Assembly: GCA_029247315.1 (NCBI GenBank)
Contig: JAQWLM010000161.1
Location: forward strand, 106,554-170,553
Direction: 5' to 3'
DNA: 64,000 nt
Source of the DNA: AAA164-E04 sp014239995
Lineage (GTDB): Bacteria > Verrucomicrobiota > Verrucomicrobiia > Limisphaerales > AAA164-E04
Shown one piece after another: positions 47,426-56,804 of the stretch. Below the pieces are notes generated by a model, which ran no database searches, was not told the origin of the DNA, and saw only the letters and a program-made list of their open reading frames with translations. Position numbers and translations under genes: made by a program. Within the stretch, counting starts at the first letter, position 1. Each line of letters starts with the position of its first letter.

Positions 47426-49984
47426 ATGAGGATAACAATTTTATATAGTATTATTATTTACTCTTTGTATGTTGTAGAGGCCACACCTGATGGGGTTGAA
47501 AAGGTCGATGAGGTGTTCAGGTTTATGGATTTCTACACGGATCCCCAGACCCTTCAATTTGAGGGCCAACAATCCTATACTCTTGGGCAAATCGCAGATG
47601 GACTTTCGCAATCAACAGCCTACTGGGTTGCTGCCCATCGCAGTGCGCCGGCAGGAAGTTTTCCTGGCGTTGTTTGTCGACTCGTGCGGGCCGGTTATCT
47701 TCACGCTGGATTTCCGGATGTAGAAGTTCGTCTTCTACAAGAAGGAGGGGTGGAGACGCCTTTTAGATTTCTCATCCATGAAGGAGAACGTTATCAATGT
47801 GGTCAGATTACCTTCGCCCCAAACAATGCATTTTCATCCCAGGAAAAGCTTAAACAGGTCCTTGCAACCCCCCCGGATGGGGATGCATCGAAATATGTAC
47901 CTGTTGCGTGGAAAATGGGTCGGCCTGCCTTGATGGACGAGGCACTTAATCCCTTGAACTTCGAGCACAATGTGAACGCCTTCCTTGCAGAATCGGGTAG
48001 TTCACTCAAAGGTGAAGTTACCATCACGCGCCAAACAGATTCAAAAGTGGCGGATATGCATGTGGCTTTCAAAGAACAACATCACCCACTCGTGGTTGAA
48101 ACAATCGAGGTGGAAGGGTCTTTGAATAACTCCAGGGAGGATATTCTTGAATATCTGCAATTGAAAACAGGCATGGCTTTTGATGACGGATTAGGCAATC
48201 GCATGGAGAAAAAGTTGCGTGCATCTGCCCGTTTTCTCAAGCATGAAATCTCCTTTGAAAAGGATCAAAGCAAAGACTTAGTGAAAATGGTCGTTCAATT
48301 GCGTGATTTCAAAGGTGCTCCGCCTCTAAAACAAACGTTCTCTCCAGGAGATAAAGCCATCCTAAGTTTTTCCGAGGAACTTCAGGATTTAACGTACTGG
48401 AAAAAAGACTTGGTGATGCATTTTAAAGTGAAACACCTCGACACGGTGGCTTTGCAAGCATTCCATCGCATGGTTGCCCCATTGCTGGCTCCTGAACGTG
48501 TCGTGAGTGAAATTCAGCTTATCCTCTCCAGTGAAGGGTTCATGCTGAGTATTCTTGAAGAAAAATCTGATGGTATAAATCATCCACTCGTCGCTTTGGG
48601 TTTTGCCCCAACGACTGGATTTGGTTTTTTTCTTCCAGATCTTCAAAAAAGATACATTGCCCAAGCTGATGATATACCAAGCAGTGCTGGGGGTGTGACC
48701 ATACGCGCTGACATGCTTCCCATTCCAGACCCTGAGGAGGATGGTTCCTTATTTAACTTCATGCTTGGTTTGGGGTTCAATACCCAGCACCAGCACTCCT
48801 TCAAGGAAATCCTTGCACTCAACATTGCCCCTGTGGCTTCAATCGGGTTTGTTAATCGGGAGGGTACGCAAACCGAAATTAATGACGGTTCCTTATATAT
48901 TAAAAGGAAATTCGGAAGCATGGAGCTGTTGATGGAATTGGATTTAACACTTCACTCCCTGGCTCTTCTGGAGTTGCGTGACAAAAAAACATCACGTCTT
49001 TTTATGAAGGCATTCATGCAAAACGATGCCTTGCACGAGTCCATGACGTCCATCATCGATGCCACAGATTCAGCCGCCAACACCCTTGATAGATCCAACC
49101 GTTTCGGAAGTTTTTTGGGCCTCTTGACAGAATGGATATCTCCCGCCTTTTTTGACCCACAGAAAACCTATGGGGATTCATCCCAACAGGCTGAAATATT
49201 CGCCCGATTAGTTTCAAAAACAGGACTATTGGTTGAAAGAGTTTGGAAACCGAAAGAAGAGGGCGATTTCCAACTCGGACGTCTGGATTGGTCCGATGTA
49301 GTTCAACAAAACGGTATGGAAGTTCCTGTCCGGACCATTGGAGAAAAGCTTGCTCTGAAATTAAGGAAAAAAGTGGAATCCGACGTGGTAGCTGGCAAAA
49401 ATAATACAGTTCCGACGAGCAATCCTTTTCAGCAGATCGCCATGGCGGTGTTTTTTCAAATCAAGGATGATCTCTTTCCAAGGGGATCATGGCCTTGGAT
49501 GATGAGCATAGAATCCATGCTGCTGCACGAGCGTGCAAGTGCTCATTCGGAACAAATATTGTTTGAACTGGCCAGATCCTCCCAGATCGGACCTTTTGGC
49601 TGCCTTGTGGCTTCATACTTGCTTGAAACCGTCGGATCCCGCAGGGCCATGGATGCTGCGCTCAAGGGGCAGGGTCGATTATCCTCAGAACAATTCGAGA
49701 AGGATTATCGTCCCATCCTTGGTCCAAAGTCAGCACTCGGAGAAGTTTTATTGGGCATGCACCACCATTACTCCCAACTTGATCAGGCTGAAAAAAGATT
49801 ACTTAAACATTCCCTGGAGAACGTTCCTTCAGCTCTTGAATTGCTTCAGAAGCTGGATCAACAACAACAACAAAACATCATGGAAATGCTTCGACCTGAA
49901 ATGAATGTTCTTTGGGAAAAAACCTTCCATAAAATAGCCAACGAGTCTCTTCGTAAACAGGTTTTTGGGGGGGCAAGTTACTGA
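47426..49984 (+). CDS. Secreted POTRA-domain protein of unknown function
   Basis: This 852-residue protein has a short signal peptide (ITILYSIIIYSLYVVEA, cleavage after VEA). At least two POTRA-like repeats are visible. One has AGYLHAGFPDVEVRLL and IHEGERYQCGQITF at about residues 90-130. The clearest lies at about 221-305 (VVETIEVEGSLNNSREDILEYLQLK, then the usual L-x2-SARFLKHEISFE and a closing beta strand). POTRA domains normally sit in front of BamA/TpsB/FtsQ-type partners. Here the remaining 540 residues look soluble and mostly helical, with no obvious outer-membrane beta-barrel and no C-terminal aromatic signature. The C-terminus is glutamine-rich (QQQQQN near 812). The 5' end is markedly AT-rich. 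Neighbours give no functional clue beyond the secreted EF-hand protein. Confidence 0.75.
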   Translation: MRITILYSIIIYSLYVVEATPDGVEKVDEVFRFMDFYTDPQTLQFEGQQSYTLGQIADGLSQSTAYWVAAHRSAPAGSFPGVVCRLVRAGYLHAGFPDVEVRLLQEGGVETPFRFLIHEGERYQCGQITFAPNNAFSSQEKLKQVLATPPDGDASKYVPVAWKMGRPALMDEALNPLNFEHNVNAFLAESGSSLKGEVTITRQTDSKVADMHVAFKEQHHPLVVETIEVEGSLNNSREDILEYLQLKTGMAFDDGLGNRMEKKLRASARFLKHEISFEKDQSKDLVKMVVQLRDFKGAPPLKQTFSPGDKAILSFSEELQDLTYWKKDLVMHFKVKHLDTVALQAFHRMVAPLLAPERVVSEIQLILSSEGFMLSILEEKSDGINHPLVALGFAPTTGFGFFLPDLQKRYIAQADDIPSSAGGVTIRADMLPIPDPEEDGSLFNFMLGLGFNTQHQHSFKEILALNIAPVASIGFVNREGTQTEINDGSLYIKRKFGSMELLMELDLTLHSLALLELRDKKTSRLFMKAFMQNDALHESMTSIIDATDSAANTLDRSNRFGSFLGLLTEWISPAFFDPQKTYGDSSQQAEIFARLVSKTGLLVERVWKPKEEGDFQLGRLDWSDVVQQNGMEVPVRTIGEKLALKLRKKVESDVVAGKNNTVPTSNPFQQIAMAVFFQIKDDLFPRGSWPWMMSIESMLLHERASAHSEQILFELARSSQIGPFGCLVASYLLETVGSRRAMDAALKGQGRLSSEQFEKDYRPILGPKSALGEVLLGMHHHYSQLDQAEKRLLKHSLENVPSALELLQKLDQQQQQNIMEMLRPEMNVLWEKTFHKIANESLRKQVFGGASY

Positions 49985-50294
49985 AACGGCATGTTTTGTC
50001 CTGGTATCCATTTATTCCCCAAACACGTTGATTCCTACATGATCAACCCTGATATGCCCATCGGTTTGGAAGCGTTGTGTTAGCATGGAAAAAGTCACCT
50101 AATCTCTGGCCTTGGTTTTTTGTTGTATCGTATCGCCTGCACGTTCGTCATTCGGTTTCCAGGTAACTCGGGTGGTAGTGAACGTTTTTCAAGCCTGAAT
50201 ATCTACTCATTCAAACTTCCATGCTGTCCAGGAATTCCTTATATGCCTATGCTTAATCTCATTCCTGAAAAAAGATTTAGTGATGGAGTATCAT
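49985..50294. other. Intergenic region upstream of the SDR gene
   Basis: About 310 bases without a gene. A GGAG at 50285-50288 serves the SDR start at 50295. No clear promoter or terminator hairpin was found. Confidence 0.4.
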
Positions 50295-51059
50295 ATGAAA
50301 GACAAAGTCGTCATTGTGACGGGAGGAACAACAGGTATCGGCAGAGAAGCGGCGTTGCTTTTTGCCAAGGCTGGAGCCAAGGTGGTCGTTGCTGGCAGAC
50401 GGGAAATCGAGGGCAACGAAACCGTGGCCCAGGTGCGGCAGGCGGGAGGTGTGTGTCTTTTTGTCAAAACTGACGTCTCACAGAGCTCAGAGGTGGAGGC
50501 CTTGGTGGAACAAACCGTCCGAAAGTTTGGTCGTCTGGATATGGCTTTCAACAACGCAGGCATCGAGGGTAACTGGGTGCCTATTGTTGACCAGACTGAA
50601 GCGGACTGGGATCGAACCATCGACATCAATCTCAAGGGCGTGTGGTTGTGCCTGAAATATGAAATCCGGCAGATGTTGTCGCAGGGGCATGGTGGTGCCA
50701 TTGTCAACATGTCCTCAATATGTGGCCACGTTGGATCTGCCACGGCAGCCACCTACTGTGCCAGTAAACATGGGGTTATGGCACTTACCAAGTCTGCCGC
50801 CCTGGAATATGCCCGAAACGGTGTGCGGATCAACGATGTCTGTCCAGGTGCAGTACAGACCCCCATGGGGGATCGGCTTTTTGGTGAGCCTGATGTCGAG
50901 AAACGAATACGTGCTATGCATCCCATGGGTCGCTTCGCCATGCCGCAGGAAATTGCTGAGGCAGTGGTATGGATGTGTTCCGAGCGTGCTTCATTCATGA
51001 CAGGTCAATCGATCGTCCTGGATGGAGGTTTTCTTGCGGGGCCCAATCCACCGGATTGA
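50295..51059 (+). CDS. Short-chain dehydrogenase/reductase (classical SDR)
   Basis: This 254-residue NAD(P)-dependent oxidoreductase carries the cofactor motif TGGTTGIG at residues 9-16, followed by a VAGRR segment that suggests NADP(H) preference. NNAG is at about 86-89, and the catalytic set is Ser140/141, Tyr154 and Lys158 (YCASK). The C-terminal GQSIVLDGGF is typical of the FabG/glucose dehydrogenase-like group. The substrate is not predictable. The frame opens at a GTG at 50280, but the ATG at 50295 has GGAG six bases upstream. The gene is alone on the plus strand and converges on the cytochrome/WD40 gene. Confidence 0.93.
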   Translation: MKDKVVIVTGGTTGIGREAALLFAKAGAKVVVAGRREIEGNETVAQVRQAGGVCLFVKTDVSQSSEVEALVEQTVRKFGRLDMAFNNAGIEGNWVPIVDQTEADWDRTIDINLKGVWLCLKYEIRQMLSQGHGGAIVNMSSICGHVGSATAATYCASKHGVMALTKSAALEYARNGVRINDVCPGAVQTPMGDRLFGEPDVEKRIRAMHPMGRFAMPQEIAEAVVWMCSERASFMTGQSIVLDGGFLAGPNPPD

Positions 51060-51205
51060 AGGGTAACAGTCATCGTGGTGGTTACTCTGTCTGTAAGACA
51101 TCAAATAGTCCATGGAACGTGCTCAGATGCGCCCCCGCAACAGATCCACTTGAACGTCGGCGCGGTGTCCGTTCACTTCCTGGTGCTTCATGAGGCGGGT
51201 ATGTA

Positions 51206-54200
51206 TCAGGGTTGAGGCGTGTTCGAACTGCCGGTGGTATTCAGGGAATGTTTGATCCCGTGGGAACCGATGGCTTTACCTGCATCCAAGTCGTAGAACC
51301 TCAGGTGGCCATCCTCTCCTCCAATGGCCATGAAATGGCCGTCCGGAGTGACGGAAGAGGTATGCTGGAAGGCCTGGATTCCCTTGAAACTGCGAACCTC
51401 CTTACCTTCCGTGTCCAGTAGACGGAGTTTAGCATCTCCTGAACTTGCGATGAACTGGTTGCTCAGGCCCACAAAAGCAACGCCGGTGATCTCCTTGTCA
51501 AAACCCTCGATGTTCTTTTTTCGATTTCCCTCGGGGTAAGCCCAGAGTTTGACCTTTTTGTCGGCCCCTCCGGTGGCCAGCATGCGCCCATTGGATTGCC
51601 AGGAAATGTCCATGACATGATGCGTGTGGCCTTCGAGGGTTTTCTCAATATTCCATGTTTCGCAGTCCATGATTTTCGCCATTTTATCGGATGCGCACGA
51701 GGCCAGGTGCTGACCGTCTGGAGAGAATGCCAACCCGAGGACTGCGTCGCTGTGGATACGGTCAAGATCGTGGGTCAGTGATCTTTCCTGGATATTCCAT
51801 ATCAGGATTTCACCATTGCGGCTTGGTTGGCCTCCTCCGCTTGCCAGCCAGAGGCCATTGGGTGAAAAAGTCAAGGCATTGACCCGGTCTCGGATGGGTG
51901 AGTCGGGTTGACCATTCCCCAGTTGCCCCGTCAAGGTCCACGAGGGTTTTTCGTTGCGCCATATCCATCCTTCCCTTCCAGATATTATCCATCGCCGATC
52001 CTCGGCATGGAAGTGGATGGAATGCAGTGGACCTTCAGTGATATTGGAAGCTTCCAAAGGAAACCCATCCTTTGTGCTCCACAGCATCCAGTTTCCGTGC
52101 GTTCCCACCGCTGAGAGCATGGATCCATCGTTATTGAAGGCCAGGGCATGGGCACGGGTATCAGCCTGTTTCAATTGTGTTTGTGCCTGATTCACGCGCT
52201 TTATTGCCTCGCTGACTTCGTTTTCGCGCGAGGCGATGGTCTCCTGCATCCCCAGGATGGATTGATCAAGGTGTTGCTTGCTGGTTTCTGCAAGCTGGGT
52301 TTCCGTTCTGGCCAGGGCATGTTGCATTTCCAATGGAGGCTGTTCCCCCTGGAGTTTCTCGAGTTGCTTTTGTGTCTCTTCCACCGCTTTGCGGTGTTGT
52401 GCCGTGATATCCTCCTTGTTGGCGGTCGTCTGATCGAATGCTTCCTGGCTTCTTCCAGCGGCAAAAGCATGTCGTTCGATCGCCTCAAGGACGCCCTGGA
52501 TCTTGATGACGGATGCTGGGTTGGCTTCTTGTTGGGGTGGATCCAGGGTATTCCTGACGGTTCTTGCTGCCTGTTCCTTGGCCTCCGTAAGTTTTTTTTG
52601 AGCCTTCGCCAGGGCATCTTCTGCACGCTGGATCTCGGACTGGTAGGCATTCAGCAGCTTGCTTGCCTGATCTGCCTTGTGCTGGGCAGACTTGATAGCA
52701 GCCTTTTTTTCCTTGAGCGACGTGTCGGCAACGGCGAGTGCCTCGACCGCGTTGATCGTCCTCTCTGCTGCCTTTTCCGCTTCCTTCTTGAGATTCTCAA
52801 GGTCCTTCCTGTTGTCCTCGAGCCATGCATCTGCCATTGTTTTCCTTTGTTCAGCCCTGGCCAGCTCGTTTGCGGGTTTTGGGTGGGGCTGCATTTGGGT
52901 AAGACGGGTGTCCTCCACTTCCTTCCAGATCTGTATGGAGCCATTCTTCTGGAGGATCCCTATCTGCAAGCCATCGGGACTGATAGCCATGTCACGGATT
53001 GCGTCACCCGTGGTGACTGTCCGCATCAACGCCCCCGAATCAGGATCCCACCACTTGAGGGTCCCATCATGACTTCCCGAAACCAGTGCAGGGGTTTCAG
53101 ATGAAGAGAAACCAAGTGTTGTCAAGGTCGATTCGTGTGCCAGCCACACGGTTTTCAGTTGCGCGCTGAAAGTCGCTGATGACGCCGTGATTCTCCATTG
53201 CCGGATCAGCTGCTTACTGTCAGCACCGAAAAGCATGGAGGCATCTGGTGTCCACTGCAGATGTGTGATGGGGGAGTCCATCGAGGTTTCCTGCAGGAGC
53301 GTACCATCCGCCATGGACCAAAGTAAAAGGTGGCCTTCCCTTGATCCGGCAGCCAGCCACTCTCGGTTGGGCGAGGTGATGGCGCATTGGATTTCATGGC
53401 CCTGCATCTGGAAGTGCTGCATGCTTTCTTGTGCTTTCCCATCCCAAACAATCACCCCGCCTTTCTGGAGAATCAGGCATGTGGTCAGGGAGGAAGGGTC
53501 AAAGCATGCCCTCTGGATGAGAGATGGAACTTTCATGGGCAACATGCCGGTTTCAAAGACACGTTTCCAAAGTTTAATCACGCGGTAGCCGCCTGAAGCC
53601 AGAAGGCCGCCGTCCGTGCTGAAGGCGAGTGATTGAACAAAGTCCAAATGTGCGGATTTCCGACTGTCTTCCTGTTCCGTGTCCATCAGGGCAGGATCGT
53701 AAAGGCGGGATGTATACCTTTGCTCAGGGAGTCGGTAGATATCGATATGGTTGGCACGACTGCAGGCCGCGAAGGCGCCATCTGGACTCAGTGTCACCGC
53801 GTGTATAGCCTGCAGGCTGCTGGGCATGGTCTGCCATGTCACGGGCGCGCTTCCATCTACTTTCCCCGTAGCCCCTTCGTCGATCCATCGCTTCAGCAGT
53901 TCCAGTTCGGTCGGTTTCATGGGGACCGCGTTGGATGGGTTGTCCTTGGGAGGCATGAGTGCGTCCTCGATCAGGTTCGAGGCCACGAGAAACAAGTGGC
54001 TCTCGTTTCCCTTTCCAGGGATGATTACGGGACCAGCATCCGATCCCTCAAGGATGGTCTGTGGACTTTCAAGGTTGAGTCCTCCCTTGGATTTGTTCCG
54101 GGAGTGGCACGCCAGGCAGTTGGCACGAAAAATGGGCAGGAGGTCGGATTGAAAATCCACGGGTGCTTGAGGGGATGGTTTCACCTTGGATGTCGGGTCC

Positions 54201-54277
54201 TGCGCCTGGCTCTTCCAAACCTGCATGGCAAACATCATGGCAACGATGAAGATGCCAACGTTTTCTTTTTGGATCAT
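51206..54277 (-). CDS. Planctomycete-type cytochrome c (PSCyt1) / WD40 / coiled-coil / WD40 protein
   Basis: The protein has 1023 residues. A signal peptide (about 1-26, ending KSQAQ) precedes a PSCyt1 cytochrome c domain at about 42-140 with haem motif CLACH (C54, C57, H58) and the distal MPPKDNP methionine. A WD40 propeller spans about 160-470 (SGSHDGTLKWWDPDSG). A very charged coiled coil follows (about 475-740, rich in K, E, A and Q). A second WD40 set fills about 745-1010 (LASCASDKMAKIMD, LATGGADKKVKLWAY). It is the last gene of the four-gene operon, its ATG overlapping the previous stop (ATGA). The function of these periplasmic multidomain proteins is unknown. Confidence 0.92.
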   Translation of the reverse strand: MIQKENVGIFIVAMMFAMQVWKSQAQDPTSKVKPSPQAPVDFQSDLLPIFRANCLACHSRNKSKGGLNLESPQTILEGSDAGPVIIPGKGNESHLFLVASNLIEDALMPPKDNPSNAVPMKPTELELLKRWIDEGATGKVDGSAPVTWQTMPSSLQAIHAVTLSPDGAFAACSRANHIDIYRLPEQRYTSRLYDPALMDTEQEDSRKSAHLDFVQSLAFSTDGGLLASGGYRVIKLWKRVFETGMLPMKVPSLIQRACFDPSSLTTCLILQKGGVIVWDGKAQESMQHFQMQGHEIQCAITSPNREWLAAGSREGHLLLWSMADGTLLQETSMDSPITHLQWTPDASMLFGADSKQLIRQWRITASSATFSAQLKTVWLAHESTLTTLGFSSSETPALVSGSHDGTLKWWDPDSGALMRTVTTGDAIRDMAISPDGLQIGILQKNGSIQIWKEVEDTRLTQMQPHPKPANELARAEQRKTMADAWLEDNRKDLENLKKEAEKAAERTINAVEALAVADTSLKEKKAAIKSAQHKADQASKLLNAYQSEIQRAEDALAKAQKKLTEAKEQAARTVRNTLDPPQQEANPASVIKIQGVLEAIERHAFAAGRSQEAFDQTTANKEDITAQHRKAVEETQKQLEKLQGEQPPLEMQHALARTETQLAETSKQHLDQSILGMQETIASRENEVSEAIKRVNQAQTQLKQADTRAHALAFNNDGSMLSAVGTHGNWMLWSTKDGFPLEASNITEGPLHSIHFHAEDRRWIISGREGWIWRNEKPSWTLTGQLGNGQPDSPIRDRVNALTFSPNGLWLASGGGQPSRNGEILIWNIQERSLTHDLDRIHSDAVLGLAFSPDGQHLASCASDKMAKIMDCETWNIEKTLEGHTHHVMDISWQSNGRMLATGGADKKVKLWAYPEGNRKKNIEGFDKEITGVAFVGLSNQFIASSGDAKLRLLDTEGKEVRSFKGIQAFQHTSSVTPDGHFMAIGGEDGHLRFYDLDAGKAIGSHGIKHSLNTTGSSNTPQP

Positions 54278-56778
54278 GGCTCTGCCTCCTCGTCTTGGGG
54301 AGGGATGATTTCGACGGTAATGGGTCCTGAGTGGACAGTGATTTCAAGGTCGCGGGGCTTGGCTCGTTCCACGGCCTCCTTGGCCTGCCTGGTAGCTGCT
54401 ATCTGCGCTTTCTCGGCATTTTTCAACCTCTCTTTAGCTTGGGATAATGTTATCTCGGATGCCTTTGAATCATTTTCGCTTTTGGCCTTTGTGATGGCCT
54501 CCCTGCTGGTTTCCAGTTGTGCCTTGGCTTGCGCAAGGCGCGCGTTGAAGTCCTGGAGTTGCGCTTCGAGATGGGATGCAGCTCCGGGTTGATTACGATA
54601 ACTTACCTTGACTTTCCCCCTGAGTGCAAAGTGCAACATACCAGGGGGAGGCTTGATTTCGGCCAGGTTCAGGGTGAGCAAGGCATGCGTCTGCGCGTGC
54701 TTGATTTCAAGTTCAGCTGTCTTGGCAAGCAGGGGCTCTCCGACAGGCCTGAGTTTGATGGGTTCCTTGGTACCCTCAGCCCAAAGGATGCTCAGCGGAA
54801 TCTCAATCGAGGTGTTGGGCTGTGCGATAATGGGAGCCTTCGGAGGGGTGATGATGATTGGTGCCAATTCATCCGGATGGACGGCTAACCAGTTGTTGGA
54901 AGTCAGTCGCTGGATCAGGGGTTGGTTGTTGAAATCGCTTACGGTCCATACCGTCGTTGTCGATCGTGCCTTGCGCTTGATGGATTTCCCTTCCCGATGC
55001 GAGGTGCCTATGATGCGTGGAGCAGCCCATCCCGGGGGTGCGTTTGTTTCTGCGGTCAGGAAAAGCCAACCGCTGCGCTCACCCTTGCGGATCATGCTCT
55101 CTGAGCAATGTACCCCCGCCGGTAACCCTTCAACACTCAGCGTGATCGGGTTATCGAACCCATCACGTCGGAATGCCGCGACACGCAGTGGCCAGGACAT
55201 GCCTTTGCGTAACAGCGTTTCCATCGGCTCGACGGCGCGTACGTTGCCCTCGACCGGTTTGAATGATGATGGAGCAAGCACCAGCCCGAAATCGGGCGAT
55301 GGTTTCCGTATGACCAGGCGATAGGCCTGTGGAGCCGGTATGCCGGATTGCTGGAACAGATCGCTGAGGCGTAACTGATATGTCCCATCCACAGGTGCCT
55401 CAAAGCGGTAATCTACATCACGGTGGTTCAAATCCACTCCGCGACCCAGCGGATATTCCCTCTTGGAATAAACCTCCTTGATATCGTGATGGAGCCAGGT
55501 GCCATCGGTTTGTTCTTCTACCCTTTGTATGAGCAGAAAAGGACTTGTTGGATGGCCCAGGCGATCTGAAAAGACTTCGATCCACCATACCTCCCCCTTG
55601 TCTGCGCTGAATTCAAACCAGTCGACATCCAGGCTGGGGAAGAAATGCCCTCCCACGATGCATGGAGGGGTGATACGCTGGATTGTATCCGATGCCATAG
55701 GTCTTTCCCTGAGTTCCTTCAAGGTGGACCCGTTTGGCTTCAAGGAAGGAATATCCACCGCCTGGTTTTGCCATTGCCAACGAAAATGACCAGCCAGGAC
55801 ATCGCCAGGTCTCGCCGGATAACTCCGGTTGGGATGGGATAACTGGGATGCAGTCGCGATCGACGGGATTTGAATATCCAGTAACTGGAGTCCATCCGCA
55901 AAATACTTCGCTGCTGGCCAATCTCCCCCCTCTTTAAGGCGGTAGCCGTACAGCGTGTGGATATCAGGGGTGCCCGGCATGGCATCGCGGCGAAGAATAG
56001 TTTCCACCCAAGGGTCGTCATGCAGTCTGAGACGGTAGAAATACTCTGGGCCACCCAGGTACTGGCCATCATGAACCAGGATCCAATGTCTCCCGTCTGA
56101 TTGAGCCGTGAAATGAAGCACACCACGATTTTGTACCCTTGCTATCTCCCGCCCAATGGCCTCTTCCACAGTGATTACGGGTTCTAACCTGGAATCGATG
56201 GCATCCGCCATGCATTCGATCGTGTAGGAATTTCCTTTTTTAAGGAGGATGGAGTAATGATCGACGGATCGTTCCTCGGTGAATGCATTGACGATGGTGC
56301 CAGGGGTGAGTTCCATGGCGTTTCTGCGCTGGTGGGGTTTTCCCTCTTTCAGGCATTCATTGACGGGGCTCACCACAAAAGACCTTGGATTAGAGATGCC
56401 GAAGTAACCGTGGGTATGGGCTTCGTAAATGCCTGGAGGAACTTCAGGGGCAATGGAAACCCTGATGGAAACTGGCCTGGCGCTTGGATAGGGTTCCGAT
56501 GGATGGGGCTCGGATTGGATGCCTGGATGTGAAAAAAGAAGGTTGGACAACCCGTCGAGGTGGTCCCCGGTGACTGTCAGTTCAAGACTAGATCCCTGTG
56601 AGCCGCCGGGTGGAAAAAGGGTGTCCAGTCGCGCTTGTGGTAACTGCGCCACCATGTGGTGCACAAAAGCGATCGTGAGGCAGGTAAGTATCATCCCACG
56701 GGCCATTCTATCCATGCATGGGCTTGCAGGGTATGGCCGACTTACCCATTTAGAATGAGATGATATCGTCGATGACAT
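54274..56778 (-). CDS. Large secreted protein with PPC-like domain and C-terminal coiled coil
   Basis: About 834 residues from the chosen ATG at 56778. The frame is open to 56847 inside the previous gene, and an ATG at 56715 would put the signal sequence (MILTCLTIAFVHHMVAQ) right at the start; the true start is uncertain. A bacterial pre-peptidase C-terminal (PPC)-like beta-sandwich follows (DHYSILLKKGNSYTIEC, HWILVHDG), with a second similar stretch further on (VDWFEFSADKGEVWWIEVF). The C-terminal 90 residues are a charged coiled coil (ARLAQAKAQLETSRE). Similar proteins accompany DUF1549/DUF1553 genes in PVC genomes. It overlaps the cytochrome/WD40 gene by four bases. Confidence 0.82.
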   Translation of the reverse strand: MSSTISSHSKWVSRPYPASPCMDRMARGMILTCLTIAFVHHMVAQLPQARLDTLFPPGGSQGSSLELTVTGDHLDGLSNLLFSHPGIQSEPHPSEPYPSARPVSIRVSIAPEVPPGIYEAHTHGYFGISNPRSFVVSPVNECLKEGKPHQRRNAMELTPGTIVNAFTEERSVDHYSILLKKGNSYTIECMADAIDSRLEPVITVEEAIGREIARVQNRGVLHFTAQSDGRHWILVHDGQYLGGPEYFYRLRLHDDPWVETILRRDAMPGTPDIHTLYGYRLKEGGDWPAAKYFADGLQLLDIQIPSIATASQLSHPNRSYPARPGDVLAGHFRWQWQNQAVDIPSLKPNGSTLKELRERPMASDTIQRITPPCIVGGHFFPSLDVDWFEFSADKGEVWWIEVFSDRLGHPTSPFLLIQRVEEQTDGTWLHHDIKEVYSKREYPLGRGVDLNHRDVDYRFEAPVDGTYQLRLSDLFQQSGIPAPQAYRLVIRKPSPDFGLVLAPSSFKPVEGNVRAVEPMETLLRKGMSWPLRVAAFRRDGFDNPITLSVEGLPAGVHCSESMIRKGERSGWLFLTAETNAPPGWAAPRIIGTSHREGKSIKRKARSTTTVWTVSDFNNQPLIQRLTSNNWLAVHPDELAPIIITPPKAPIIAQPNTSIEIPLSILWAEGTKEPIKLRPVGEPLLAKTAELEIKHAQTHALLTLNLAEIKPPPGMLHFALRGKVKVSYRNQPGAASHLEAQLQDFNARLAQAKAQLETSREAITKAKSENDSKASEITLSQAKERLKNAEKAQIAATRQAKEAVERAKPRDLEITVHSGPITVEIIPPQDEEAEP

Positions 56779-56804
56779 GATACCGTACCCGTGGGGCAAC
56801 CTAC

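Noticed and set aside
51060..51100. GTAAC/GTTAC inverted repeat after the SDR gene as a terminator
   Set aside because: The stem has about five base pairs and no T-run, so it is too weak to call.
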